A program made the translations under genes and the position numbers. From Spirodela intermedia (Eukaryota; Streptophyta; Magnoliopsida; Alismatales; Araceae), in contig LR746272.1 of assembly GCA_902729315.2 (NCBI GenBank), forward strand, positions 2,142,035-2,206,034: DNA of 64,000 nucleotides. Direction: 5' to 3'. The notes under the pieces are model-generated. The model was not told the DNA's origin and did no database searches. It saw only the letters and a program-made list of their open reading frames with translations. Numbering within the stretch: the first letter of the stretch is position 1; every line of letters begins with the position of its first letter. This document shows, in pieces, positions 49,183 through 61,500 of the stretch.

Positions 49183-49187
49183 GATGA

Positions 49188-50240
49188 AATATGATTTCAT
49201 TGAAATCATAGTAGGATAACTGCTTAGTCTAGGTTGAGTCCCCTAGAATGAATGTAAGACTACAATGAAATGTAAAGCTTGTCAAAAGGTTAAGTGAGCT
49301 AACCAAAATGAAATGTAAAGTTTGTCTAGTCAGATTTTAAGTGTGAATCAGTGAAAGCAATATGAAGTTTATAATTTTGAAACTAAGTAGTTGTTGGTTT
49401 TTGGATAAAAAAAAGTTTAGACACATTGATACAAAGCTCAAAGGTTTAGACTCAACCCAATATTGGAGATATTGGATGCAGAATAATAATAAAAAATAAG
49501 GTAAATTATAGAGTCTAAAAATGATGCATCACTCATGACTAATTCAACATCTCTATTAATATTACATGTTTTACACAATTTGCCACAACCTATTTGCAAT
49601 TAACTAATTATCATTTAAGATAATGGAATATGATACGTTAGTGCCAAACATGTTAGTTTTTGTTGATGTCAATGAAAAAAGACATCACTTAGCCATTAGA
49701 TTGTCATTCATCACCATACATTTTTTAACAAAGTCAGCATTTTTCCTAGACAAGCCTATTTATTCTATCAATTTGGACATTCTATTGTACATGTCGATTA
49801 CCTTACCCTCCAAATGGGTTTGATTATAGTGAGGAAATTTACAGTCTTAAATTTTTCTTCTCATTTTAGATAAAGGTTTAAAATGATGACACATTTTAGC
49901 TAGAGTATTTGCAAATAAACAAAAGGCCCCTAGTCAGTTCCCATTGACAATTTTGGATTTTGAATTCTACTTTGTAGAAAAGAACTTTAGCATTCAACTC
50001 TTGTAATTGCATCATGTACTCAATTTATAAGATGACCTTTCCCCTTTGCTTCTTCTAGGGATCAATATATTTGTATTCTTTTTATCTTTTTGATCTAGCC
50101 TTCCAACTAATTTGCTTAGTAAACATTTTTAAACTATTTCATAGTTGTCTAACAAAACTCTCCTTTTTTTCATCTCTTCTTTTTTCAATGAGTAAGTAAT
50201 CTTTTTATTTATTTGAACATTGTTGAACCTCAACCTTGTG
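49188..50240. other. AT-rich intergenic DNA
   Basis: Continuation of the DNA in which the copia element landed. The 49623-49823 (+) frame has no motif. No gene seen. Confidence 0.4.
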
Positions 50241-50245
50241 CTAAT

Positions 50246-51970
50246 TGATATAACTAAGGTATTGCATAATAAATCACATAAATTTAAAATTTATAAAACT
50301 AGAAAATACTAAGTTTTAGATATTTAGAAGTATTTTTAAACAAATATATCAATTATAATTCAATAAAAGTTCTAAAAATAGTAGATTTTTTTAGGTCAAT
50401 CATAGGGATGTAATATAATATCAAGTAATATTTATAAAAAAATTCAAAGAATAGAATTTTTTAAATTTTAGACTAAGAAATAAAAATAAAATATATTTAA
50501 AATTAATAAAAAAAGAAAATAAGGGTGTGGACGTCATGATGATGTCGGTGCCTGGCAAATAGAAATCGGGTAGAAATAGAATTTCATCCAGCGACGTAGG
50601 CATTGAGCAATGCTCATGGTCTCAAAGACTCTCCTTGGACATAGACGACCTAGGCATTCTTTATATCTCTTTTTAAAGTTTTGAGAATGATAGTGGAAGT
50701 TAAACTAATTAAACTAGTTAAAAAAGTGGTAAAATAGAGTTCTAGCATCACACTAGTAATGCATCGGCAATGCTTCAAAATCCTAAGCATTCGAGAGGAT
50801 TGTCATACAATGTCCATAGCCTCAAAGGTTCTCCTTGGACAAGGACGATGTAGGTAATTTTTAGATCTTCTTAGAAAGTCTAGAGGTCAATGAAATGGGT
50901 CATCAAATTATTTTCAGCAGCAGTCACTCGATGGAATAGAAAAATGGTGACTTTGTGACTCTCCAACGGCTGTCACCTGATGTAGATGAGCTAGATAGAA
51001 GTGGGGCACATCTTAAAGAGTTTTATCCTTAGGTTTACGTAACAAGAAAAGGTTCTCCATCGCATCTGATACACTCTCAAGAGGTGGCGACTCGTCTCCC
51101 AGTAAATCATCCTCTTCCTGACAATGACTTTTTTGTCAATCAATCAAAGATGATTTACTTGATAAATTCATGATCCTTTTATCACAAATCATTTAGAAAT
51201 TTTAGTAATGATGTTTTGCGAATCACATTGACGAGATCTTTGCCGATGATTGAGCGATTCTAGTGGCTTCATCTTTTATTGGTGATCTACAAAAAAACCG
51301 TGATTTAATTAGATAAAAATTTAAGTTTTGACTCTAGTAGGATTCGAAACCTTATCAGTCACCTGCCTGCATGAGAAAGAGTGAAATAAGTATGTAAATA
51401 TCCTTATAAAGTGACATCATCAGCAATACCTCCTTCTGATAAATGAGAGTATTGAGGTACAAAAATCATTAAAATATTCCAAGAAAGGTGTGATCGAGGT
51501 TTAGTCTCACATCTGTTATTTGTCAAATTTTGAGATGAATATATAATAATACAAGAATTAAAAATCAATGAATCATTTTCTCATGTGTGCATGATCACTC
51601 CTTACCCCACATTTGACTGGCCACTCGTGACATGGAAGGGGAGTGGCACACACATGCCCCCATCAGTTCATAGCCACTTGAGCCCCTACTCATAGCTCCG
51701 CCCGACTATGCTTCTAGCCCGCTTGTGGGCTTGGTTAGCTAACAGGTCCCCTTCTTTTTCTATCTTTTTATTTTATTTTATTTTTCTTCATTTATTTCAA
51801 AAATAAGATTATAAAAATTTGTATAAAATTACATAATGAGCTAAAAAATCACATTAACTAACTAAAAATCATTTTTCATAATTTAACATAAATATAAGTC
51901 TATTTATCATATTTTAAGGCTAAAATTATATTACTTATTAATTATTACTCATAATAATGAAGACTTATCA
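50246..51970 (+). mobile_element. Lone LTR, copy 5 (1725 bp)
   Basis: Starts TGATATAACTAAGG and ends GAAGACTTATCA. Perfect CTAAT duplications are at 50241-50245 and 51971-51975. It shares the internal duplication seen in copy 3. The B-box-like stretch (51340-51351) has one extra base here. Confidence 0.88.
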
Positions 51971-51975
51971 CTAAT

Positions 51976-54900
51976 ATACGACTTTTATGACTATATGATT
52001 TGTTCAATGGAAGAAGAGTTTAAAATGATTGAAGGTGTGAGGTTAGTGGAGGGATTGTAGAAAATTGAAGCGAATGTTAGTCAACATTAGTATTCTAATT
52101 CTTTGTGCAACTTTCAATGCTTGCTCTCTTCTTTTGCTCCAAATTCCATCATATACATGTCCAGCAATCCAAATCACCTCACTCCAGACCAATTTGTGTA
52201 TGCAAACCAATTTTCACCACACTTCAATGGCTCCTATTAATTTCATTTGCAACCCCAAAGTGCATGCCCATTCCATAATTTTTAAAGAAGAATTGTTCCT
52301 CCCAAGTTTACCTATTTCATTTTTATGTGTTTATCGGCTTCCCCTAACTGCCATCAATATGATGTTGTTGTCATTAATCTCTCTCCCTGAGTATGATAAC
52401 CAATTAATAGTATTAGTCATAATATATATGTAGATTAACACAAGCCATTTGTTGTTGATCAAATAATCAGCCATCAAGACAACAAGTATATATTATAGTA
52501 CATATATCATTTGCATGAAACACAAAAATAATCTATTTAATATTTAATGTTTTCAACGTTCAATATGGCTTAACATTTATTTTAACACAACTCTTCAATC
52601 TATGTAGCGAGAATTTTAGGTTAAATTCGTATTAATAGAATCTATAAGATTCATGCATTACAAATCTAATTTTCTAATAGATATATTCATGAGGCATGAA
52701 TCACCAAACGAGTTTAATCATGGCATGACTATATCTATTACATATAAGTTAAATGATTTAATATTTTTATTACTAAAATAAATTATTGTCATGTAAATTT
52801 ATCATCTAATATGTATTGGCCTCTTAATGTATAGCATGAGATCAAGAGAGGGGGTGAATTTATTTTACTCTTGTTTCCTGTTTCTCTTAGCTCCTTTCCC
52901 ATATTTTTGGGATTCTACCAAATGTTTAAATACGACTAATTTATAGTGCTTTGGTTCTCCTTACCTACTCCACTCTCCAAAGACCACATCCTTGGGGTAT
53001 ACTAATTTCGTAGTATTTTATGAGCTTAATTTTATGCTCAGAAAACTACTAGTTTTAAAATCTCTAGTTAAATCAAGCGATGAAATCCCCTTTAAATTAC
53101 TGGGCTCTAGGGGGCCAAAACGAGAGAAGCTCCCCACTTCTTTCTTCTAGATTTCAGGCTCTAGGACCCCACACAATAAGCCCACAAAATAATTAAAATA
53201 ATTGTAACAATGTTACCAAGCGTCATCACGTTACGTGATATCTTCATCTTCAAAGTTAATTGAGTGGAAGATTTGATCCTTGAGACCTGCAGGTTGTTTT
53301 TAGCTTGGGAGTTCAATTTTTCTCTAGTAGTCATAGCGATGGATTCACCTTCCTCTACGTTCCAGCATCTCTCCTTCCACCTTTTTGGTTCATGACAATT
53401 TCCCTCGTGATTTTCGTGGTAGGTCTCTTCTGACTCTTCTTCCTTGTTCCCCTGCAGCCTTTGTACGCTCTACCTAGCTTATTGGCCCAGAAGCGGCTCT
53501 CGCAATGGGTAAATGGTTCGGTTCTCTCACAACGGCGCGGGGTAACGTATAGGTGCGTCTGCCCGTTCGCCTGCCTCTTTTTTAATCTAAATCTTCATAG
53601 CAAACAGACATATCTATCTCTGTTTACTTGCGGGACTCTATTTATCTTGGCTTTACTGTATCTGTAACGTAACTACTTTCCCGCCTAACCAACGGTTACC
53701 CCGCTTGCAGTCAATCCCCTGATCCGGTATGCTCCATGAACCATTTAACTCACTCCGGTTCGCTTGACGAGTGGATCCGAACCTCTGACTTCTGTTCATC
53801 GGCCTCAGTTTCCATCTCCTGTGACTAGATCTCCACAGGGTGCCATTTCCTGCAGCAGATCAAGAAGAGAGACTCATCGCCTACCAATCTTCATCCCTTT
53901 CCAGTTCTACACGTTTGTTTAGGGTTGCAGAACATATAGGGAACTGTGCTGCAGAGGAATGTTTCGAGTGAGGCCTTCCGCAGAGCATATAACACCACTC
54001 TGCCTCAAGGTCTTCCCTTCACAGAGATGTATCCAGAATCAGCTGTGAAGAGTTGCCTCTGCAACTTCCCAAAGCAACCCGGTCACGTTCATACCGGGGT
54101 GGCAACACACTCCTCCCAAACAACGCACTTTGAAGTTAGATGAGAATCCGAGCAGCACCCTCCTCACCATGTATCAGTGTTGGGATGATAAAGCGGTTCT
54201 ATGTGTTTCTCAGGGGTATGAGGATCGACGAGTGCTTCTACTCGGATTGAGTCAAATGTATATTTTCCTTCTTCCAAAGTAACTTGTATTAAAGATGGGC
54301 TAACAAAACGTTATTGTCTTAGGGTCCATGTGTGGATCTGTTTCTCTTATGTTATAGCCCAACAGGGTCCAATATCTCATGTTTGTATCCATCAGAATCA
54401 CTCTTAATGATATTTACATATCCATCAATATCCTTGAAGTGTGCAAATGTATCCATGATATATGCCTTAATGTCCACATTGTTTTAGCCATCATCAAATC
54501 TATGATCATTATTCTAATATATGAGGCTCCAAAAACCCAGATTAGGAAGTATTTCATTCAAACTATGCAACATAGATGGCTAAATTTATGAGAGATATAA
54601 GAATATTTAGTGATAAACGAGCAACCTTCTCCTGAAATCAGACATCAAGTTACATTATAACACGAGGTTAAAAAATTTAAGCATACTGTATTAGTATTGG
54701 TCAATCAAAATAGGTCTGATTGTATATACAGTCCCACACACTATTGATAAAATTAACTTCTAAAAGGCTACACATGTATGATTCTTTCTTCTACTTAATC
54801 TATCAACTTATTGTGTCGACCCAATCAAGTCAGGTTAGTCTATGTTGACCCAAGCTAATATATCTAACCCAAGTTAGTTTTGTCAACCCAACTTAGAGCT

Positions 54901-55635
54901 TGTGGTAACTCTAAAATAACTTTAAAACAAAGAACAAAGAAAAGGGTAGAATACGTTAAAGAACCAGTTCACCCCAGCTTGTAAACAAAAAATGAAATTA
55001 TTTATACCAAAAGAAATTATTTGGATAATTCATAATGATCTTCTAATTCTTTGGTAATGCAGAATTATTTTTTCATATTCATGATCATTCAAAAAAGCAT
55101 AAACAACACTTTGTTTAACTCTCCCATCTCATCGTCAATAATAATTTTCAGAACTAACTTTCCCATTAAATACAATGTGAGTAGATTCTTGTAAACAAAG
55201 CTCTTTTCTTATCAACCCAATATGCCTTATAGTGTTCATACTAGCTAAGAAAATATCTTCTTCTCTCTTTGAATCAAGTGAATGGGCCCATGGATGGCTT
55301 ACATAATCTCTGAGAGGGGGAGGGTGTGTAATATACTTAATCCTGACTATCACTGGATAATGATTCTAATTTGAAAGGTTGTAATCCTTGAGATTAAACT
55401 TTTTAATTCAGTGTAAATAAAAATCATCGGTCTGCTTTAAAAAAATGTCTTATAATTAAAACATAGTTTACTTATGCTGTGTGCACCATTAAGAATAGAA
55501 TTAGATTAGGTAACCAAATTGAGATAATTGAATTAATTATTCTAATTAACTGTGGTGCAAGAAAAAATTAAGAATTAAATTAAGTGATTTGAAGTAAATT
55601 AACAAATATATAAGAGAATTGCACATAAACTTTTG
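51976..55635. other. Intergenic DNA, no supported gene
   Basis: Mostly AT-rich. Around 52840-54350 the composition is more balanced. It starts with GAGAGGGGGTGAATT, a phrase common at retrotransposon ends, and includes small frames (53461-53667 +, 53946-54143 +) without motifs. The frame at 52065-52433 (+, 122 codons) starts with a hydrophobic stretch but shows nothing recognisable. I see no splice-consistent gene. Confidence 0.4.
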
Positions 55636-56452
55636 TGGTTTAACTCGTGTAGCTCTTCCTTCCTACACATGAAGCTAACAAATGGCCTTTATACTCTTGT
55701 AAAAGTAGACCCTGATTTGTGGTTTAACCCAGTTGTAGATGAGAAGATGATTTTGTTTCCGTTGTTATGGATAAGTTTGTCGTCTCCCTTCTGACATCTC
55801 TTCAGTTTTGAGATGCTATCGTAAGAGCTGCAGCATGAGGACAAAGTCCACCTCAACACCATCAGCCTCCACAGGCTCATAGGGAACAGCTTAGCAATTA
55901 GAGAAGACCTTCCTCAAGAACGATTTCCCTTTCAACAAAGGAACTGTGATCAGTTCCAGGTGGTCCCTAATAGCGGGTAGAATTCCAAGCAGAACGGCGA
56001 ACGGCATCAAGAACTACTGTAACTCATGGTTGTGCGAGAAGGCGGGAGCCCGAGGGAAGATCAATAGAAGAAACACCGTTGACCTGGCTGTGATCAAGTC
56101 TAAAGCCAGCGACTTGCCCCAAAAATAGTACCCACTGGGACGAGCTAGGTCACCGCCTCGCCCAGCTCACTACACGGAGGTTATCGGTTGTTCTTGTCCG
56201 AGGGCTCCATCTCCCTGTCGGATATGGTCACGTGCCGTGAATTTCTCCCGAGAACAGTGCTTTTCTTCTGAAGGTGAGAAACCCCACAGAGAGCAGGATA
56301 CCATGGCGGAGACGAGGTTTCTGCTGGAAGACGATGACGGACAGCGACGACAGGAGGAAAGGGAAGAAAGGGATAGCATCTCCTCTCCAGTTGAAGACGA
56401 CCTTCTCCATTGGACTCCTCAGACAGATGGGGAGTCGGAAAGGTGTTGGTGA
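55636..56452 (+). pseudogene. Subgroup-6 R2R3-MYB pseudogene, copy D (5'-truncated)
   Basis: Exon 1 and the promoter are absent; homology begins inside intron 1. Exon 2 (from about 55807) keeps CRKSC but lacks about 54 bp covering the end of R2 and start of R3. Its donor reads AACAGCTTAG instead of AACAGGTTAG, so the GT is lost. Exon 3 (from about 55960) starts [19 protein letters not shown] and has Cys in place of the final R3 Trp. A TAG ends the frame at 56126-56128. A further deletion of about 33 bp removes the subgroup-6 RPRPRT motif. The distal frame (56237-56452) still reads DLLHWTPQTDGE. This is the most decayed copy. Confidence 0.88.
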
Positions 56453-58250
56453 CTGTTGGAGGGGGAGGACGTTCTCTGGGATGCCACCCAACGTAATGAG
56501 TCTGCTCGGGTAGGCGCCATCCCTTGGGCGCAAGCTTTCAACCATTCCCAATAAACGTAGCGCGCACAGAACATATTTTGTAATGAAAAAATTCAATCCA
56601 TTTTTTAATTATTTTTTTCTATGCCCTCGTACTTAACAAACTATTTCTAGTTGTTTGAATAGTTCTTTATTGACTAACAAAGGTAAACATATCATGCGTA
56701 AGATCTTACTCCCATTTACTTGTCGTCAATTAGTTGTTTAGTTTCACATTCAAACAAGACCAACATGAATGAGTAATAATAGTTGCCCACCTCATTTAAT
56801 GCTTCGACGTGATAATACATTAAAATTAATTTACACGGGTTTTAATATTAAAATAGCTCAATGTTGATCTTGTTAAAAACTTATTTCTGTAAAATAAATT
56901 TACAGAAAAACGTACATGTGATAAGTTTAATATTAAATCTATGTTACAATATATGCCCTGTTGGTTGACCTAACTCTAATTCTAAATGCACTGACTATTA
57001 CCAGCACACTTCTCCTTTGTTTTCTTCATGATAAATCATAAGAGTCAATTTGCTCAAGAGTAAGTGTGCTAATGCAATTTAATCTTAAATAATAAAAATG
57101 TGATAAGTTTTTATGAAAATTAACATAATTCACCCATTGTAAATTTCTAGTGTGATAGGGAGAATTACATCAAAACGTTACCAGCACTTATAATTTAAAC
57201 TTATCTTCATAGTCGTGAAGGATTCCATAACACTCAATCACTACTCACAAATTTTAGAAAGAGAGCTGGTTGGAGGTTTTGACAACAATCTCCAGTTTGC
57301 ACATCATCTAGTACCTCTATAATTTTTTTCCTCATTGGACAAGATAGAGATGAACCTTATTAAATATGAAAGGAACTTGTTGAGAGAGACTACGCAAAAT
57401 TCATTGGGACATACAAATCAATCCAAGCTATGGTCTTGAGTAGCTTTCAATAGGAACAACAAAAGTACTGTTCCATGCATACACAAAAGAGGGCTACAGA
57501 TCTTACTGTCCAAATAATTATAAATATACTTGTAGATACGCATTTAGGAATCAGAAAATGATACTCACCCAGCAAAGCCAACTCAATTGTTGTTAGATGG
57601 TCAACCAAATGACCAAAGAGATTTTCCTAATTCAACAATGTACATAAGGGTTCTAGTGCTTATTGGTAGTTCTTTCTAGACTTATGTAACATCTAATGTA
57701 CCCCAAAAATTGACATGCACTGAAGTCATATGCAGAATTTATTTGGTGAAATGCAGAAGAACCTGGAATACCATTTATCATCTTTACTCGTGATCAAAAT
57801 ATTTCTGTCAAACTCAAAAAATTTGCTTTGGTATCAAAGCCCATCAGATTTATGAATCCTTTCATCATCCCTAGGCAAAGGACAATCAAATTTAGATGTT
57901 AGCCATATCCTGTCAGAGTAGATAAGTACTTTTTTGCAAAGATAAGCATGAAATTTGTAGATCAGCATCTCTATTTCAAATTCATGAACAAAATAGGCCC
58001 CCTACACCTGAGAGAGGAAGAATGAGCATTTTGTTAACCTTAAATCTTAACCCATGAAGACTATGAAACATGATACACTTCCAAACATCAGAAAGGGTTC
58101 TATGCCAAGACGGCATCAAACACTGTGTCTTGGTGATAGTTCGCACCCGTTCACTAGGTCAATGGGTAGTACATCCCTAATGTCGTGTTCTTTACAATTT
58201 ACTTCAGCTGCACAACCCTTGGCACTGTGAAACACTACGACAGTCGTCTG
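56453..58250. other. 3' flank of MYB-D and intergenic DNA
   Basis: To about 56830 traces of the common MYB 3' flank remain (for example the run near 56770-56830). Beyond that it is AT-rich without a supported gene. Confidence 0.45.
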
Positions 58251-58257
58251 GGAAGCC

Positions 58258-58470
58258 TTGGCACTGGATCATCAGTCTAGCTCAAGATTTCCAGCAAAAT
58301 ATCTGACAACTATCAAGAGAGACCCCACGGCATTTCTCTGTTTCTTGGATTCATCTCTTCTCCAAGATCTAGGCCTTTTCTTTGGTGAACGGCAAGAAAC
58401 TGTTGCAGCCCAGAAAGGAAAAACTAAATCAGTACCTATGTTTTCTCGGAACAATGATATGTTAACATAG
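58258..58470 (+). other. Small open frame antisense to the 3' flank of the membrane-protein gene
   Basis: 70 codons, no motif. It lies where the 3' untranslated region of the minus-strand gene is expected, so it is probably not a gene. Confidence 0.15.
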
Positions 58471-58508
58471 CTGTTACAGATTGCCGCAGTGAAGATGTTA
58501 CAGCATCG

Positions 58509-61500
58509 TCATTCAAGAAGTTTATTGCATGTAGCAGTGCCCACTGCTGCGGCAAGATGCCAAGCAGCGTGGATGTAAGGAGTTTGAGGAAAGCAATCAT
58601 CAGCGATGAAGAGAGCACCCGCCAGTAAAGACGACACAGCATGTAAGCTGTGCGCTGTCCGCAGTTCCGGTTTCTCCAATGCCCTTCTAGCGAATGTTAC
58701 CTGGTCAATGAACAAGAATGAAAGCTAGTAACACTTGAAAGTTTATGAGCTTCGTAAGCAGCGAGATTGAGCGACATGATCACACAATTCCAAGATTGCA
58801 GCAAAATCAAGCATGTTTCATCCTAGGGGATTTATGTCGTATTTGTGTGTTCTACCAAATACGAATGATGTAAATCCGGTTGACACAGTAGAAACCAAGT
58901 ATTACTCCGTCAATCAGCAAAGCCAGATATTAATCTCAATTCACCCCAAAAACGAGAAAGGGGGAAGAAGATGAATATTCTCTGTTTTGAAACGGTGTAG
59001 ACTAGAAGTTTAACCTTTCTTCCCCCATTCATTTTAGTTAGCCGTTTCTAACTTGTAGCTGACTTCTGGGGTGTCAAATTTTTCCTCTACTTTTTTATTA
59101 TGCTCTACTTTTCTTGGTATATATTTCCTAACCATGATAAGTGTGTTGGGCTGACGATTACCTTTGCAATCTAGGCTGACCAGGACTAGGGCATTTTTCC
59201 CAGAATCATAAAAACCTCTCATGGTTAGTGATCGAGCAAAAAAGATGCATACTTCATATTAATCTATAACAGCTGAAAAATCACGGTTTTTAAGAATGCT
59301 TTCACATTAAGAATCCTAAAAACGTAACCATTTTGGAAATGGATTCTGGGGAAAATGGGCTCACTGACGATCACATCTTTTGCATTAAAATGGATTCGAT
59401 TTACAAGACAACTTTTCATGAAATTTCATCCTGAAAATTAACACCAGAAGTCCCTATAGTGGTAAGTAAATGCAAGTTTTGATGGGCTTCATGATACTGC
59501 GTACAAAACCTGCTTTGTTGAATATCGTCCTGAAAGTAAATGCTTTGCCTTTCGTCCTGAAAGTGATCGAGTTTTGAATACATATTATTTGTCCATCAGA
59601 CTGAAGCTAGATTGAGGATTTATTAGCCAGAGCACACTCAGGTACGAGCTTATATATCCACGATCATCAGTTTGTCTATCTTGGTTTGACTAAAACCTCG
59701 AAGATTGATCATTTTCTGATGGCCAACTTATACTTTGGTAAAATGGTCAGGATAATACCCATCATAAAGACAGGTAACAAGAAGACTTCTGCTGCGTACC
59801 TGTACTGGCAGTTCAAGTTCGATGACAGAAAAAGCAACAAGGATTAATATTTGTATATTAATATTTGTACATTAATATTAAAAAATGTACAAATATTAAT
59901 GGCATTCGTAAAAGGACTAATAATTTCAGAACCATGGGACAATTTCATACGTCAAATTTAAATGACAACCCAAACAAGAATGAAAATAACTAAGAAACCA
60001 AAAGTAGTAGTCAGCATTCTTAGTAAGTTGTACCAATGATTATCAGAGAGGAGACTTGCAAAATACACAGGCTATTATCTGATAGCCTCATTTATTTTCA
60101 AACTACCCCTAATAGAGTTCAATTTTAGTTATCGACTTGTTTAAATAATGATCAGAACTCATATACAGTGATATATCAGTTTAATATGAACCAAAAACTA
60201 GATATTTCACTTTCAATAGGAAACTTCACTTTGAATGCAAAAAAGGTAAACCCGTTACGTAAGAATGGATGAGTGCTACCTCCATCAGTCCGGTATGGAC
60301 AGCTGAAACCACGAAGGGCTGGATAGGCAGACACAATGCTGACGCCATCATTAGCGATCTAGGATTTTCATTATTAAGTGCTCTTGATAAACACTGCACG
60401 ATGTTGTCACCACATTAGAATATCATTATATAGGCAACTCTGAAGTCTTTCTCTAGGCACATCGAGATTGATTTCCATTGACTAGTCTTTCTCTAGGCTA
60501 TGGAAGAACGAGCATACAACAATAAGGACGTCAAGCTATGTACGAATCAAGAAGGCAAGAATGGATGGGCAAAAATAAGGAAATATCATTCACTCCTTTT
60601 AAAACTGTTAACATAATGAGATCAAACCGATAATAGCCACTTTAGAAAATTATAAGGCTGGATTTTCCTACACACTGAGGCATGGCATTCCCGAGAATAG
60701 CTATAACATACACATTAATAGATATTTTTCGTTTTAGTATATTTTCATATTCTAAACGTGCAGTCTATCCAGGTCACTGTTGGAGCATAATATAGCCATG
60801 ATAAGGTCAAGGCACGATATTATTCAATGGTTAAGTTCTAGCACAACCTATGCAGTCTGTCATTTAATTGAAGGTTGCGTGAAAATAAAATTTAGTCAAA
60901 AGATTTTCTTCAACAGACAAAAAGATGGAATAGACTGACGATCAGTACAGAGATGATCTAATCTTCTAAATTATGAATATTAAACATTAGGTTTCCAAGA
61001 CATGAAGTAGCAACCCCAAAAAGAGAAATTTGTGGTGTAAGGGAAGGGGAGATGAAACATCACAAAGAACTTATACATCCTGATTACAAGAAGATGGCAC
61101 CACTACCGTGCTTCAACCAATAACTATAAGATCTAAAAGCTTACAAAATATTGCACCGGCGCCTCCCTGTTAAAGATAATTCAATGGCAAGGACAACATA
61201 AATATTTCCTCCTCCTCAACCCAGACATCACCTTTCTATGGAAATCACCCCGCACCCTTCTATAAGTAAACAAGCCTCATTGACTCCAATTGCCCTACAT
61301 CGATTATTTCAGAACACCCTGTCCATCATTTGAGCCTGCATAATATTCCGTCTGGTTACGAGGCAACAGAGAAAGTCATCGGGACTCTCGCTGTATGTTT
61401 TCCCCAAGCAACAACTTCTTGGTGTTATAAAGGCTTTAAATTTCATCCATGGCGATGTTGAATGCATATTTTGTCACAACAGGAGCCATTTACAACACAT

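Noticed and set aside
52065-52433. 122-codon frame with a hydrophobic start
   Set aside because: No family resemblance, no splice or promoter context, and AT-rich surroundings. Most likely chance.
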